A stretch of DNA of 64,000 bases from Adiantum capillus-veneris (taxonomy: Eukaryota; Streptophyta; Polypodiopsida; Polypodiales; Pteridaceae), in NCBI GenBank assembly GCA_014529385.2, contig CM043944.1, positions 90,253,384-90,317,383 on the forward strand, given 5' to 3'. Under the pieces are notes generated by a model. The model did not search any database and was not told the origin of the DNA. It saw only the letters and a program-made list of their open reading frames with translations. A program made the translations under genes and the position numbers. Below are positions 46,845 to 58,020 of this stretch, piece by piece (the first letter of the stretch is position 1; every line of letters starts with the position of its first letter).

Positions 46845-47280
46845 GAGTAGTGACGAGGATGTGGGACCGTCCAACCGAAACACGTATCTCTCAACGAGGT
46901 CTTATGTCCTTGTAATCAATGCAAGCATGCTGTGCGACGGACAAGACATGTTTCTTTGCAGCACGTTCGCGAATTTGGCGAGTTCGATCCATCTATTATA
47001 GATCGAGTTATTGCCAATTATAACTCGTCGGACTCTGACGCTGGCCAACAAGCAGCAATCTTGCAACCCAATAGAACGTGTTCGCAGGCGCTTTGGTCAA
47101 GCAGCATATGTGAGGCCACAAGATGTAGCCTCTGACAGCTCGGGGGATGATCATGCAGAGCACACATTCCCCAACGAGGCAATGTTTGAGCCCGAGATTG
47201 ATGAAATGATCGAGACGATCATGGATTCAGAAAGGCTTATCTATGATGATATGAAAAGTGAAGCCGATACGCCATTGTAA
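46845..47280 (+). pseudogene. CACTA transposase, N-terminal part
   Basis: Starts near ATG 46845 (MSSDEDVGPSNRN). After a frame change it reads TRHVSLQHVREFGEFDPSIIDRVIANYN, and in a further frame RRRFGQAAYVRPQD and an acidic stretch ending at 47280. Position directly ahead of the TNP2 catalytic part and a short DNA-binding-like start fit the N terminus of such transposases, but no single motif proves it. Confidence 0.55.
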
Positions 47281-47479
47281 TATGGAGCACGTATGTCTAG
47301 ATTGAAAGCACTCTTGGTTTCTTCTCAACATGCAGGCAAAGTTTGGATGGAGTGACACTAGCGTCACATCAGCGCTTTTCAAGTGATCTATTACAATTAG
47401 TTTACTTTAATAAAAACTCTAAATGTATAATGATCTGATAGATTTTTACACGACTGTATCGTATTTTTATGTTGTGTAG

Positions 47480-49850
47480 ATTGCTTAAAGAGCACATACT
47501 ACCAGCTGACAATGTGATGCCAGATTCCCGAGATGAAGCAAGAAAGATTTTGCGAAACTTGGGGATGGATTACAATTCTATCCATGCTTTCCTAATGACT
47601 GCATTCTTTTCAGAGGGGAATACATAGACATGGAGAAGTGTCCGAAATGGTTTCCGAAAGATATCGATAGATCTCCACGGGACAAAAATTTCCACAAAAG
47701 GTTTTGCGACATTTCTCCTCTTCTTCCTCGCATCAAGCATTTCTTTCGATGTAAGTCCATGGCCGCCCTAGCATCATGGCATGAGGATAATAAATCTTCG
47801 GATGGTGTGCTACGAATTCCTGCAGATTGCGCAGCCTGGAAACATATAGATGGACACATGGTCGGATTTTTCCAGGAAGCTCGAAATTTGTGCTTAGGCC
47901 TCTGGCTATGGATGGCGTAAATCCATTTGGTCAAAGATCAACATCTTACAATGTATGGCCCGTTGTCATCATCAACTACAACATTCCCCCGTGGTTGACT
48001 ACGAACGAAGAAGGGGCACCTATGGCTAAGCTTGATTGTGCCAGGGCGATATAAAGTGGAGAATATGGATGTGTATCTTCGTCCACTATTGGAAGTAGCT
48101 ACAACAATTGTGGATTGGCATAGAGGTGGTGGATATGAGCCGACACACAGGACGACGGATATGCTTTGATCAGAGGCATTCTAATGTGGACCCTGCATGA
48201 CTATCCCGGGCTAACAGAATGCTCAGGTGATCTATTGATACTCCTCACTCAGACACTGTTTAATCTTGTTTTTTCTTCCCCATAGTTGATCTATTATCAT
48301 GTGTATACATGCAGGGCTTCAAACAAGCGGATACAGAGCATGTGTCACATGTGGACCTAGACTGAATGCACGTAGGGCGCCCTCACTGAAGAAGCAAATC
48401 TACGAAGGTCATCAAGCGTATCTTCCAGAGAATCATGTGTTACGTACGCGACGGCTTTTTTGGGGAAGAGAGCCACCAAGGATGTCTGCACAAGCATGGT
48501 TAGAGCAGAAGGAGATGTGCGATGACGGATTGCCTCTAGGGATGAAGAGACTATCTCTATGGTACGAGTTACCATACTGGCCCCGGCTCATGATCAATCA
48601 CTTGCTCGATCCAATGCACATATTCAAGAATGTGGGTAATCTACTATGGGACCATCTGACCGGCAAGAAAGATACTTTGGAGCCAGAGTTGACCTTAGAA
48701 ATGTGGATTGTATGGAGAAATATTGGCCGCAAACAGCGTCTGATGGATCGATAAAACTCCCTAAAGCACCATGGATTTTCAACAGGAGTCCAAGAACGCA
48801 AAGTAAAGAGACCATTCGATCTTTGCGGACCCCCACTGGCGTAATGCACTCGCTCTCCGAACGTGTTTTACTAAAGAAGGAAAGCTTACCGGTTTGAAGT
48901 CACACGATTGGCATAAAATGTGTCAGGTACGTTCATAGTGGACTTTAATATCATTGCATAAAATGTGGACTTTAATATCATTGCTGCACATACTTTACAG
49001 TTTATTTTAGCGGTTGCCATTGAGGGATGTTTGTCTCTCGACATCCGTAAACAATCTACAAACTTGCAAAGCTGGTGCAATGGATCTCACATAAGGAGAT
49101 CAACGTAGACTCCATACCATTCGCCAAACTAAATGCTGCGGAGCTTGTGTGCATGTTTGAGAAACATTTTCCTACTACCATGCTAACCATTCAGGTGCAT
49201 TTCTCTTGTCACATAGTTGATGAGGTGGAAATCGCTGGCACAGTTTCATTCCAGATGGATGTTCTTCTTAGAACGTTTCATGAAAACGCTTAAGGGATAT
49301 GTGCGTCAAAAGGCACGTCCGGAGGTAGCATGGCAGAAGGTTGGTTGGTATCAGAGTCCCTAGTGTACATTGGAGAGTGGCTAGACGGATTTGATAAAGC
49401 CCGGACACGCTATGGGCGAACCATAGAGATGATGAGCGCATATCTGGGATTGTCATGTGTCAATCTCGGTGTTGAGAAGAAGATGACGGAAGATCTAGAG
49501 GCTGTGCGTCAAAAGGCACGTCCGGAGGTAGCATGGCAGAAGGTTGGGTTGGTATCAGAGTCCTAGTGTACATTGGAGAGTGGCTAGACGGATTTGATAA
49601 AGCCCGGGACACGCTATGGCGAACCATAGATGATGAGCGCATATCTGGGATTGTCATGTGCAATCTCGGTGTTGAGAAGAAGATGACGGAAGATCTAGAG
49701 GCTAAAATCAACCGATTTTGCATGCTTCACAATCCAGTGATGCAAAAGTGGATTTCACAATATGAGGATGCAAAGCAAGAGCGACAAAGGGCACGATTAC
49801 ATTTTTCACCGCAGTTCATTTTGCCAATCAATTCTTTATGCCTATGATGT
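47480..49850 (+). pseudogene. CACTA transposase, TNP2 family (Transposase_21), broken
   Basis: TNP2 proteins cut and move CACTA elements. Segments in order: LPADNVMPDSRDEARKILRNLGMDY; MEKCPKWF; SPLLPRIKHFF; LRIPADCAAWKHIDG; MDGVNPFGQRSTSYNVWPVVIINYNIPPWL; GILMWTLHDYPGLTECSG; ACVTCGPRLNARRA; ELPYWPRLMINHLLDPMHIFKNVGNLLWDHLTGKKD; then a decayed stretch with SHDWHKMCQ near 48900; ELVCMFEKHFP; and VRQKARPEVAW. These match the TNP2 order (Cys pairs, ADxxAWK, YNLPPW, LDxMHIxKNV, SHDxH). At least six frame changes and stops are present, plus the 203-bp duplication near the end. Confidence 0.85.
49301..49703 (+). repeat. Two-copy tandem duplication in the transposase, period 203 bp
   Basis: GTGCGTCAAAAGGCACGTCC starts at 49301 and 49504. 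The copies are nearly identical to GACGGAAGATCTAGAGGCT, with several 1-bp indels that alter the frame. The left copy reads VRQKARPEVAWQK in the TNP2 frame. Confidence 0.95.
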
Positions 49851-50059
49851 TTAAAATATTCGCCAATCAATTCATTTTGCCTATGATGTGTACAATTGTC
49901 AATTTTACGCTTGTCAATTTTGCAAACAATGCGTCTTGTGGGTGACTATTTTGGGTCTATTATCTACCCTTGCACTTTTTTTTAAAAAGTGAATCAAGTA
50001 CAATATGGTTGATGGGTGGCAGGGCATTCAATGTCCTGTCACCAAATTTTTTTTCTCTC

Positions 50060-50259
50060 GGGCGTCGCTATAACCGTCGCTATGAGCGTCGCTATGAGCG
50101 TCTCTATATAGCGACGCTTATAGCGACGCATATAGCGACGCCTATAGCGACGCTCTCGTAGCGACGCTATTAGCGACGGTTTTAGCGACGCCGGGTTATA
50201 AAAACCCAGTGTATTTCCGTCGCTAACAGCGTCACAAGAGCACACAACCTCTTGTAGTG
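50060..50259 (+). repeat. CACTA subterminal repeat array and right terminal inverted repeat
   Basis: About four direct copies of GCGTCGCTAT-type units are followed by about seven inverted copies (ATAGCGACGC type), then a spacer with GGGTTATAAAAACCC and two more units, then the terminus. The forward and inverted halves can form a long hairpin near 50060-50190. Subterminal arrays are the transposase-binding region of CACTA elements. The left end keeps two units (44709-44731). Confidence 0.85.
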
Positions 50260-51245
50260 TTATTACGGGGTTCATTGGGATAGAGGAACGAATTCTTTAG
50301 CATTCGAATCATTCCCCCCTCCCCCCCCCCCCTTCTCCTTGGTCTTAGGAGAATCCGGGGGTTCCAAGACAGACGATTTCTTTTCTTGCAGTGTTGCAAA
50401 TGGATTGTGCAGAGGGACACTGAACCCCCTCCTTTCGAAGGGGTGGAGGATGAATTAGATCCTTTTACCTCTAGTGTTCTGACGACTTGCAGCACTTTGG
50501 AGTCTCTTGCCAATGCCTTCACTCTTTTGCCTCTTCTCAGACCAGGGACTTGGACAGCCGTCGTCGTTGTCACTGTCATAAATTTGGGGGTAGCAGCAGG
50601 AGTAATGATCCTATTATTAATTCCTGTACCTTCAGAAGCTCGTTGTATGGGAATCGATTCCTCCACCAACTTTTCCTGCATCTTCGTATGCCTTTTCTCA
50701 CATACCATCTCTCCTTCATCCTTCCCTGTATTTGTCCCTTGATTATTGTCTCCCTGCTTCTCCAGCCCTCCCATCGGGGATTCCATGTTATTGGGGGCTT
50801 GTGCTGCCAGAGCTGCAGTACCATTAGAATTCAGGTGGCAATCCTTGGCGAAGTGACCAAAGTTATTGCATTTAAAACATGCACCAAAGTATGTTCCAAA
50901 GTTTAGCGGAATGGTAACAAGCCCAACTCTGACATTGATAACCATGCTTTTAGGTGGAGTTTTAGAAGCATCCCATCCTATACAAACCTTGTTTGAGGTT
51001 CTACCAAACCCTCTCTTGCTAGGTATAAATAAGGGAGTGCCCAGTTGGCTAGCAAGCATCCTGAGATTATCCCACAGCCAGCTAGGAAGTCCCACAAACT
51101 CAACCCAGACCGGATGAAACGCTTGCAAAGATTCAGCTGAGTCGAACACTGGCTCCCAAGGCACCACACACACCGTAGTCCTATTAAATACTAGGGGCCC
51201 TTTGTCAAGGATCTTTTCCACATCGGAGGCCTCTTTGAATCTCAC
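50232..51245 (-). pseudogene. LINE ORF1, DUF4283 end and zinc knuckle
   Basis: Plant L1 ORF1 proteins bind RNA. The frame is open for 337 codons; only codons upstream of the CACTA end at 50259 belong to the LINE. It starts in DUF4283 (FKEASDVEKILDKGPLVF, HPVWVEFVGLPSWLW) and holds a perfect zinc knuckle CFKCNNFGHFAKDC (about residues 122-135). A Lys/Arg-rich, Ser/Thr-rich tail follows. The frame enters the transposon terminus and stops inside it. Confidence 0.85.
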
Positions 51246-52084
51246 TGAGCAAAAACCTTTAGCTAGGTAGGAAGTACTTCAACTGCTCCTCCATGACCAA
51301 GAATTTGAGGGCCCTGAAGCCATTGGATCATCTCAAACCTGTTCGGGATTCTTGCACTGAACCCAAATACAAGCGCCAGCTTAGCTTGTCTGGCTAGCTG
51401 TTTTTTAATAAGTGCTGGTGGGATCACTACGGTTATAGCCTCGGCAACCTCCACCTAATGTGGCAAAGAGTTTTTTAAAGCAGAGAAGGCTCGATCTGCC
51501 AAACCGTCTTCTACCAGCCCACTGAATTCTGAATGGGAGCAAGTTCTTTTGTTGTTGTTAGGGCCGGCCTCAATCATTTTGTTGACTTCCAAGAGCTCTT
51601 GTTGAAGTCTAGCTTTTGCATTCTGCAGATTTTTGATATCTCCTTCACTTGACATCCCTTCTGCTGCGCCTTTTTCATAATTTCTAGAGTTAGGCCACTT
51701 GAGTATGCTAGCAAACGATACACCTTGCTTGCAAGTAGCCGATGCACTTGGCGCTTTATTTACATTCGCACAGATGGGACCCTGAGGAACCCTGTCTTTG
51801 ATGGTTTTTACCTCGATTTTGAACCCTTGCGATGAGCCCATTTTCTCTCCCGTTTCCTCAGAGGGAACTTTCTCAGTCGGGACAATTTTGACCTCTTTCA
51901 TGGTTGAAACCTTTGGCGAGTTGGGGCCTAACATTTCCGTGTCATGCATCGGCCTCAAGATCGAGCCACTGCCTACATCCATTGGCACAACTAGCTCCAT
52001 TGCAGACCTTTTCCTCGCCGCTAACATTTGTGAAAATTTTACAGTGTCCTCACTTGCGGCTAGAACTTCGAGCTCCATTAGCAA
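51246..52084 (-). pseudogene. LINE ORF1, N-terminal part
   Basis: From ATG 52084 the frame is open to a TAG at 51455-51457, then open again to 51263 in the same frame, then shifts before 51245. The first 200 residues are charged and include a helical leucine-containing stretch (DIKNLQNAKARLQQELLEVNKMIE, about residues 149-172) that may be a coiled coil. The part after the stop is the start of DUF4283 (KQLARQAKLALVFGFSARIPNRFEMIQWL). Confidence 0.75.
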
Positions 52085-52749
52085 GTGTCACGAATTTTGA
52101 AGGCACAAAGACTCTATCAACCAAGAGGGTCCTCCCAATGAAGGGGTGTAGTGACCTCCTCTTTTTTTAAAAACAAAAAGTTGATAATCTTTTAGGATGG
52201 GAATGCAAAGGCAAAAGTTTCCAAAAGTTAATAATCGTTTAGGATGGGAGTGCAAAGGCAAAAGTTTCCAAAAGGGTTTATTTTTAAAGCTAAGGTAGCA
52301 AGAGGGTAGCGAGAGCAAAATCACGATTATTTGCTAGGACTAAAGTGCACAAATAATCGTGATTATTTTGAATCAAAAGTTGCTGCTGCCAGATTTGACG
52401 AGCTCCAGTAGAGGACGAGCTCTCGACGAGCCTGGTGTGTGTGAGTGTGTGTGCGCTACTGACTGCTTTGCGATGCCCAGTGCTGCCAGCCAAAGTAACG
52501 AGAGCTCTCAGATGATGGGTGAGCTTGCGAGATGCCTCTGCTCTTTGCCAGACAACTTCAAAGTGAGGCACGCCCTAACGCGCTTGTCCCTCTCTTTTTT
52601 GCTAAAGCTAAGGAGTCCATCGTCTTCATGATCCACCCTCAACACTGCGCCTTGAACACAGAGATCTTACCATAGCCTTCGTCTCGGTTACCTTTCATCT
52701 CCCGAAGATCTTGCTAAAAGACTCCAATAGTTAATAAACCGTTTTGATC
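52085..52749 (-). promoter_or_regulatory. LINE 5' UTR
   Basis: Lies between the ORF1 start and the target-site duplication. It contains a 47-bp two-copy tandem duplication (about 52180 and 52227, GTTRATAATCKTTTAGGATGGGARTGCAAAGGCAAAAG). It also has an inverted repeat (AATCACGATTATTTG 52319-52333 and CAAATAATCGTGATT 52352-52366) able to form a hairpin. Plant L1 5' UTRs carry an internal promoter; no motif proves one here. Confidence 0.6.
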
Positions 52750-52764
52750 AACATTAAAAGTATC

Positions 52765-53764
52765 CTAACCCAACACATCTCTAATACTTCTTTCGGAAGC
52801 CAAAAAGGATAGTTTCTTGCCATGTATCACTAATGAACAAGCTTTTTAACCAATGGTCCACAATTGCACCCAAAATGTAACCCTTTTACAATGGCCTTAT
52901 GGAGTTTAAAAAAAAAAACAAAGTGAAAATTCATTATGGTCTACATAAGGCTATGTGACAGAAAACAAATAGAATTTAAATAACATTTAAAGTAGATATA
53001 TGTTCTTCTAATCGATACTTGCGAGTATTCTAATCGATACTCGCTACTCGCAAATGGCTTATATATTATGAAAAGGTCCCAATAATAAGATAAATGGTGC
53101 ACATTGCACATTAGTATTTTGAAACAAAATAAAACAAAAAAAAAGTAAAATAAAAAAACATTAAAAATCAAAACAAAAGAATATTTTAATGCTTTCAAAT
53201 AAGCATAGAAAATAATTAAACAATTTAGTGAAGTGATTTTTTTTTGAAATCCTCAAATGAGAGAATCGTTTATCAATACCTCAGTGTTTGAGAAAGATGT
53301 GTCTGAGTTTAGACTTCAGCCGATTGAAAATTGAGATTAACTGGTTACAAAGGATGACAAAGGAGAAAACCCGGATAAAATATACTAGAAAATAATTCAA
53401 ATATTTTACAAATTAAAAAATTTCTACTAGTATTTTCATTTTGTATTTGTATAAGGAGGAAACTTTCCACTTAGACAAAAAGGATTTTGTTAAAGACTCT
53501 ATCATAAGATCAAACTCCTATGAATATTTTGTTTAATGTTTTGATCTCTAAAGTCATTTTCAAGTATGCAGAGAAAGTAAATGCTGCATAGCATTTTAAG
53601 CCAGTAGGCAACCAAAATGACTTTTTCAAAAGCCATTAATTAATTAGTTTGGGGGGGAGAAGAAAGGAAAAGGAAAGGGTGGGGGAAAAAAAGGAAAAGA
53701 GAAGGGGGAGGGTGGGGGGGGGGGGAGGTGTATTCTTTTTTTTAATGGCTCAAAGGGGCTGAAG
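52765..53764. repeat. AT-rich dispersed repeat sequence
   Basis: Contains TTGCCATGTATCACTAATGAACAAGC and CCAATGGTCCACAATTGCACC (52818-52868), related to 36375-36440, and a diverged copy of the GATTGAAAATTGAGA/GGTTACAA block near 53310-53360. A purine/G run lies at 53651-53729. No coding sequence. Confidence 0.55.
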
Positions 53765-53930
53765 GACCAGCGTAGGCATATAGCCTAGTGGTTAAGGTTG
53801 AGTTTCATACTATATACGTGATGTGTTCAAATCTTACTCATTAAGATTGATTTTAAATGGTGACTCGCATGGACATGCTAATTAGAGATGCTAAAGCATC
53901 TTGGGGAGATTCTATGTAATGAAAAACAAA
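53765..53930 (+). mobile_element. tRNA-headed SINE-like unit
   Basis: TAGCCTAGTGGTTAAGG (53781-53797) fits a tRNA A box and GTGTTCAAATC (53823-53833) a B box, 42 bp apart. The part between reads TTTCATACT, with CAT in the anticodon position. The 3' acceptor half is not paired, so it is not a working tRNA. The following body of about 100 bp has no repeat in the window. The arrangement matches plant SINEs of the Au type. Confidence 0.6.
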
Positions 53931-54379
53931 AGTAGAGCAAGTAGGTAAGTAGTGGAAAGATTACTAAAGACATGATGTGAAATGAAAGGTAAGTCCTTAT
54001 CATGCACTGAAAACTATGAAAGTCCCCCTAATCCAGAACAACACTAAGGGTTTCTTTTAGAAAGCCAAAAACCCTCAACAAACAATACGTAGAGCACTCT
54101 TGTAGAATTGCCAACTTTGTTATCTCTCTCTCTCTCTAAGTTACAATAGTTGAGATAAGTCCACACACACTAGGTGCACTTCTAAAAGCTTCAAGTGATT
54201 CCTACTCATATTTTTTCTATTTGTATTATGGGGGCACCCTCCATTTTGTATCCAATGGGAGTATACATCTAACAATTTCTTGTTATTCATGAGACAAAAT
54301 ACCAATGAACAATGCCATTTACCTCTCCAAAAATATTGTTATGAGAGGAAAACCACGTCACATACAGTTACTTACAGAG

Positions 54380-54950
54380 ATGGCACAATGTATGATGGTC
54401 ACAAGCCAAGCTTTGCCACATGCATTTTGGCTTGAGGAGGTTGTGTGTGCTACACATGTGTTCAACTAAAGCATTGCAATGTAGCATTTCATATGAGGTT
54501 TGGCATGGCAAGAAGCCATATATTCATTACTTGCATATGTTTGGTTGCTTGACTTATGCTTTGGTGCTTGAGCAAAAACGTGGAAAATCGGATGATAGGG
54601 CTATGAAATGTATTTTTGTTGGCTATAGTATAAAAAGGAAAGGTTACAATCAGTATCATCCACAAACAAAGCTTGTCTTGCAAAAGTCAAGATGTTGTTT
54701 TTGTGGAAGATGTAATTTAGCCCTTGCTAGGATATACAAAGGAGACATGATAAGGCTATGAAATGTATTTTTGTTGGCTATAGTATAAAAAGGAAAGGTT
54801 ACAAGCTGTATCATCCACAAACAAAGCTTATCTTGCAGACTCAAGATGTTGTTTTTGTGGAAGATGTAATTTAGCCCTTGCTAGGATATACAAAGGAGAC
54901 AGACATGGGTGCACACAATGAATATGATACGTTGTTGCCTTAGTCTAATT
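54380..54950 (+). pseudogene. Ty1/copia integrase C-terminal fragment
   Basis: LPHAFWLEEVVCATHVFN, then in the 54420 frame SYEVWHGKKPYIHYLHMFGCLTYALV, KRGKSDDRAMKCIFVGYS and KGYNQYHPQTKLVL match the end of copia integrase (TPYExWxGxKPxxxHLRVFGC, KLDxKAxKCIFVGYS, KGYRLYxPxTxK). The DDE core is not in the window, and only decayed sequence follows. A 155-bp duplication repeats the CIFVGYS-coding part. Confidence 0.8.
54601..54903 (+). repeat. Two-copy tandem duplication, period 155 bp
   Basis: CTATGAAATGTATTTTTGTTGG starts at 54601 and 54756. The copies run about 148 bp with few differences, and both encode the copia KCIFVGYS segment. Confidence 0.95.
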
Positions 54951-55841
54951 GTGGGAGTACAAATTAAGTCCTAATGAGGCACATGTGCAATCTATGTAGG
55001 TTTCAAATGATGTTCCATATCATCCATTTTTTTTGCACATCTTAGATTTAACTAACGAGGATAGGGCTGAAAATCATAGGCGTACACACCTCTATCCACC
55101 ATTTCAAGAGAGGGCAAAGTGGACACAATTTTTCACATCATTGCAGCACGTGCTCCCTAGATCAAGGTTCATCTGAGTCGGTATCAGCTTGTGTGTGCTC
55201 ATCAACACACATGCATGAACATGCATATTGTTTATCCTTATTTGTTCCCCCTCCATCATATCTGATAGCACTAACAAGCACACATTGATGAAGGCAGTGA
55301 GCTATCATTCTTAGTCTACTATTGTGCAATCACACACACTATAATTCTTTGAGCTAGTTGGAGGGCAGGGCTGAAACCGCGGAACTGCCAACGTCAAGGT
55401 CAAATTCACACCCTAATGATCAATAGCTCCTAGGAGAATTATTCCCTTGATCACTTAATACTTCAACAACAAAGACACGATCTCTATGTTGTAGTACTAG
55501 CACTATGTTGGCTGTAGCATGTGACCCTTTTAGGGCCCATATGCAATCAATAGATTTTCTACCGATGAAAGGCATCTACCACAACTCCATTTGGCCTTGA
55601 AATCTTTGTATTTTCAGACACTTGTGAAATTTTTTTCAAAGAGCTTAGTTTATAGGACTCTCCATTTTTCGTTTTATCTTCTCGTATTTGTACAGAGTCA
55701 CACCGCAAGTGGTCTCCCTCACCAACACAATATGGGCAAGCAAACTGTCATTTCTCCAACAATCATATATTTTCCAACCTCAACAGAAACAAAAATGCTC
55801 ACTTTAAAAATTATATAGCCATAACTTGTAGATTTTTCCAA
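54951..55841. other. No recognised gene
   Basis: Probably more of the decayed copia element and its flank; no domain seen in any frame. Confidence 0.35.
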
Positions 55842-58020
55842 ATGGGTAGTAGGTGGCAAGGAGGTTCACCCTTAACATGCTTTTGTTACCCACACACACA
55901 TGCACGCACGTGCGCGCGCACACACACACACAGACACACACACACATATTTTTTACTTACTTTTTTCACCCCACGATTGGCACCTTTGTGGAAAAATAAA
56001 CACCTACCTAGTCGAAAAGGTTTTTCTAGTCATAAGCACTACACTAGCATATGGCCCCCATCTCGCATGTGACATTACCCTTAAAGGGGCTGCTTAGCCT
56101 CTTGGGTCAAGTTAATATAACTCTGACCATGATTTGATATTCTGGCTCCCTAACCGAGAACATTATGGCCCATATTTGGGCGTTAACTCATCACGCTTGA
56201 AAGTTTTCCTCTCACTAGGAGGTCTGGGTCGTCTTCACGCTGTCTACTCTCTACCACCACCCTCTCCTCTGAATTGATTCCATGGCGGCCGCCACTAGCA
56301 ACCGTGTGCCTTGGTGATAAGTGGATCTGAACGTGATTCGCCTTGCTGGCTCTACTCATTGCATCGCATGAAGACTTATCAGTATATAAACAAGGTGAGG
56401 GATGCTTCATACCCCTCACTTAGCCTTGACTATGTGTGTTGAGTTTATGTGAGAAGAGGAGATTTGTGTTGAGTTTATGTGAGAAGAGGAGATTTGTGTT
56501 GAGTTTCTCTGATCGATCTCTCACTGCATGACTATGAAGTTAGTGGAACATAAAGGAGCTTCATACGTCCGTACTCTGCATAATCCTCCTTTGTCATTCT
56601 GTACATTTTGCACTGAAAATAGTTTTTTTTACAAAAGCATTTACTTGCCTGTTGGGCTCTAGTTGCAATTTAATTTTGGTTTTCTCTAACTGCATAAACT
56701 AAAAGTTTCTTTTACTCACTATGTGTAACATGATGCCGAGCTGACTGTTTTGCTGCATGTATACAATGGTATTTTTTGCATTGGTTATTTGTTTTTCACG
56801 CTGGTTTACTGCATCATACACTGTTTTTGCTCTGAGTCTAACGAGTAAAATGGGTTGTGCATAATCTAATGTTGTTTTTATGGCTCACAAACCTTGTGAT
56901 AACACACCTTGGTCTTTTTTCCGGATTGCCCTATATACCAAGATAAAGGTGTCCCTCGTTTGTGCATACTTTTTATTTTGCCCTGTGTATGGTATACTGT
57001 ACTGGTTTTACTCCAAATAATGGCTTGCATTTTGAGACCTATTGCTCGTGCTTGGCCTTGTAGATTACTGGCCTCTTGCGAATCTATATTGGGAACCAAT
57101 ATGTGTTTGGATTACTTTGGGGCTTTGTCTTAGTTATCTTGGTACTAGTCTTTTCTGGAAAAGATATGGCTCGTGTTTATGGGTTAAAAAAAAGGGGTGA
57201 TGCCCCGTATGGTGTCAAGCAATGCAATGGAAACTCTGCAATGTTTTTTTAGTTAAGAACATTGTATGCTCTACCCAAAAAGGGGCTCTAGTTGCATCGA
57301 AATGTTTTCTGACGTGTTGTTTACTAATGATGTCGCTATCCTAACTAGGCTGCACATTCAGCATTTTTGGTTTTGTTACCGCATACTAAGAGCAATCGTT
57401 TTTAAAAAGAAAAGAGAGAGAGAGAGAGAAAAAGGGGCTTTGAGGCCCGTGAGGTTTGTTTTTAACACCTACTGGCTATTGTTTGGTGCAAAATGTGATG
57501 GATATTGTATATTATTTTTGTACATGCATAAGTGAGTCTTATTAAATATTTTTTCAAGAAAGGAGGTTATAAGGAAATCACACTTATTTGATCGGGATTG
57601 ATAAGTTCTTGGGCTTTTTGTTTGGAAGATCCTACAGTGGGGAAGGACTGAAAATTTGGGCATGATTTGGGGATTAAAACACTTGGATTGAAAGAGGCAG
57701 TGGCCTTCCGTTGATTAGAATGATATGTATGTTAATATGCTATATAAGGTCTTAATAAAATTGGGTTATATAAAAACAATATCTATAAAAACTACATTAA
57801 TTTGTTGTTATCCTAAAGGAGTGACGACCTTTGGATGACTTGGCATAAATTAACTTAAAAAGAACAAAAACACACCTTTATAGCAAAATTGATTACTTTG
57901 GGCGATGGTCTAGGTTAAAATGGTTGTAAGTTGGACATGGATAACAACTGATATAGTCCATTGACACCTATAATACGCATTCAAAGCTAACAGAATTGTT
58001 GTCTTGTTTTAATGGATGCA
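55842..58020 (+). repeat. Left direct repeat flanking the Penelope-like element (candidate pseudo-LTR)
   Basis: Two parts are repeated right of the reverse transcriptase. 55900-56080 (CA-rich tract, TTGGCACCTTTGTGGAAAAATAAA) matches 60520-60690. 56763-58020 (from TACAATGGTATTTTTTG) matches 62782-64000 over more than 1.2 kb with small indels and about 10% differences by eye. A short triple repeat (GAGTTTATGTGAGAAGAGGAGATTTGTGTT, period 33) lies at 56438-56510. No coding sequence is evident. Confidence 0.7.

Larger units (their letters stand above)
44693..50259 (+). mobile_element. CACTA (En/Spm-type) DNA transposon inserted in the LINE
   Basis: The right end reads AACCTCTTGTAGTG, the inverted form of CACTACAAGAGG, the signature terminus of CACTA elements. 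The left end is degraded (CTATGGCATC at 44693) but lines up with the same terminus and its next motifs (GACGCTCATAGCGACG). TTA occurs on both sides (44690-44692 and 50260-50262) as the expected 3-bp target duplication. Subterminal GCGTCGCTAT repeats lie inside the right end. A TNP2-type transposase lies inside on the plus strand. Length about 5.6 kb. Confidence 0.85.
40791..52764 (-). mobile_element. Near full-length L1 LINE, copy 2, split by a CACTA element
   Basis: AACATTAAAAGTATC occurs at 40791-40805 and 52750-52764 as a 15-bp target-site duplication. Between them lies a minus-strand LINE: 5' UTR (52749-52085), ORF1 (52084-50264), then after the inserted CACTA element (44693-50259) ORF2 (44689-40977) and a 3' UTR ending in an A-rich tail beside the duplication. 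Without the insert the LINE is about 6.4 kb, a usual size for plant L1. A related unoccupied site is visible near 53989-54065. Confidence 0.85.

Noticed and set aside
49346-49356. TGGTATCAGAG, resembling a tRNA-Met primer-binding site (also near 49549)
   Set aside because: It lies inside the CACTA transposase coding sequence in both copies of the 203-bp duplication, with no LTR before it.
50060-50200. Regularly spaced short repeats that could suggest a CRISPR array
   Set aside because: Units are about 10-12 bp, occur in both orientations without unique spacers, and belong to a CACTA transposon end.
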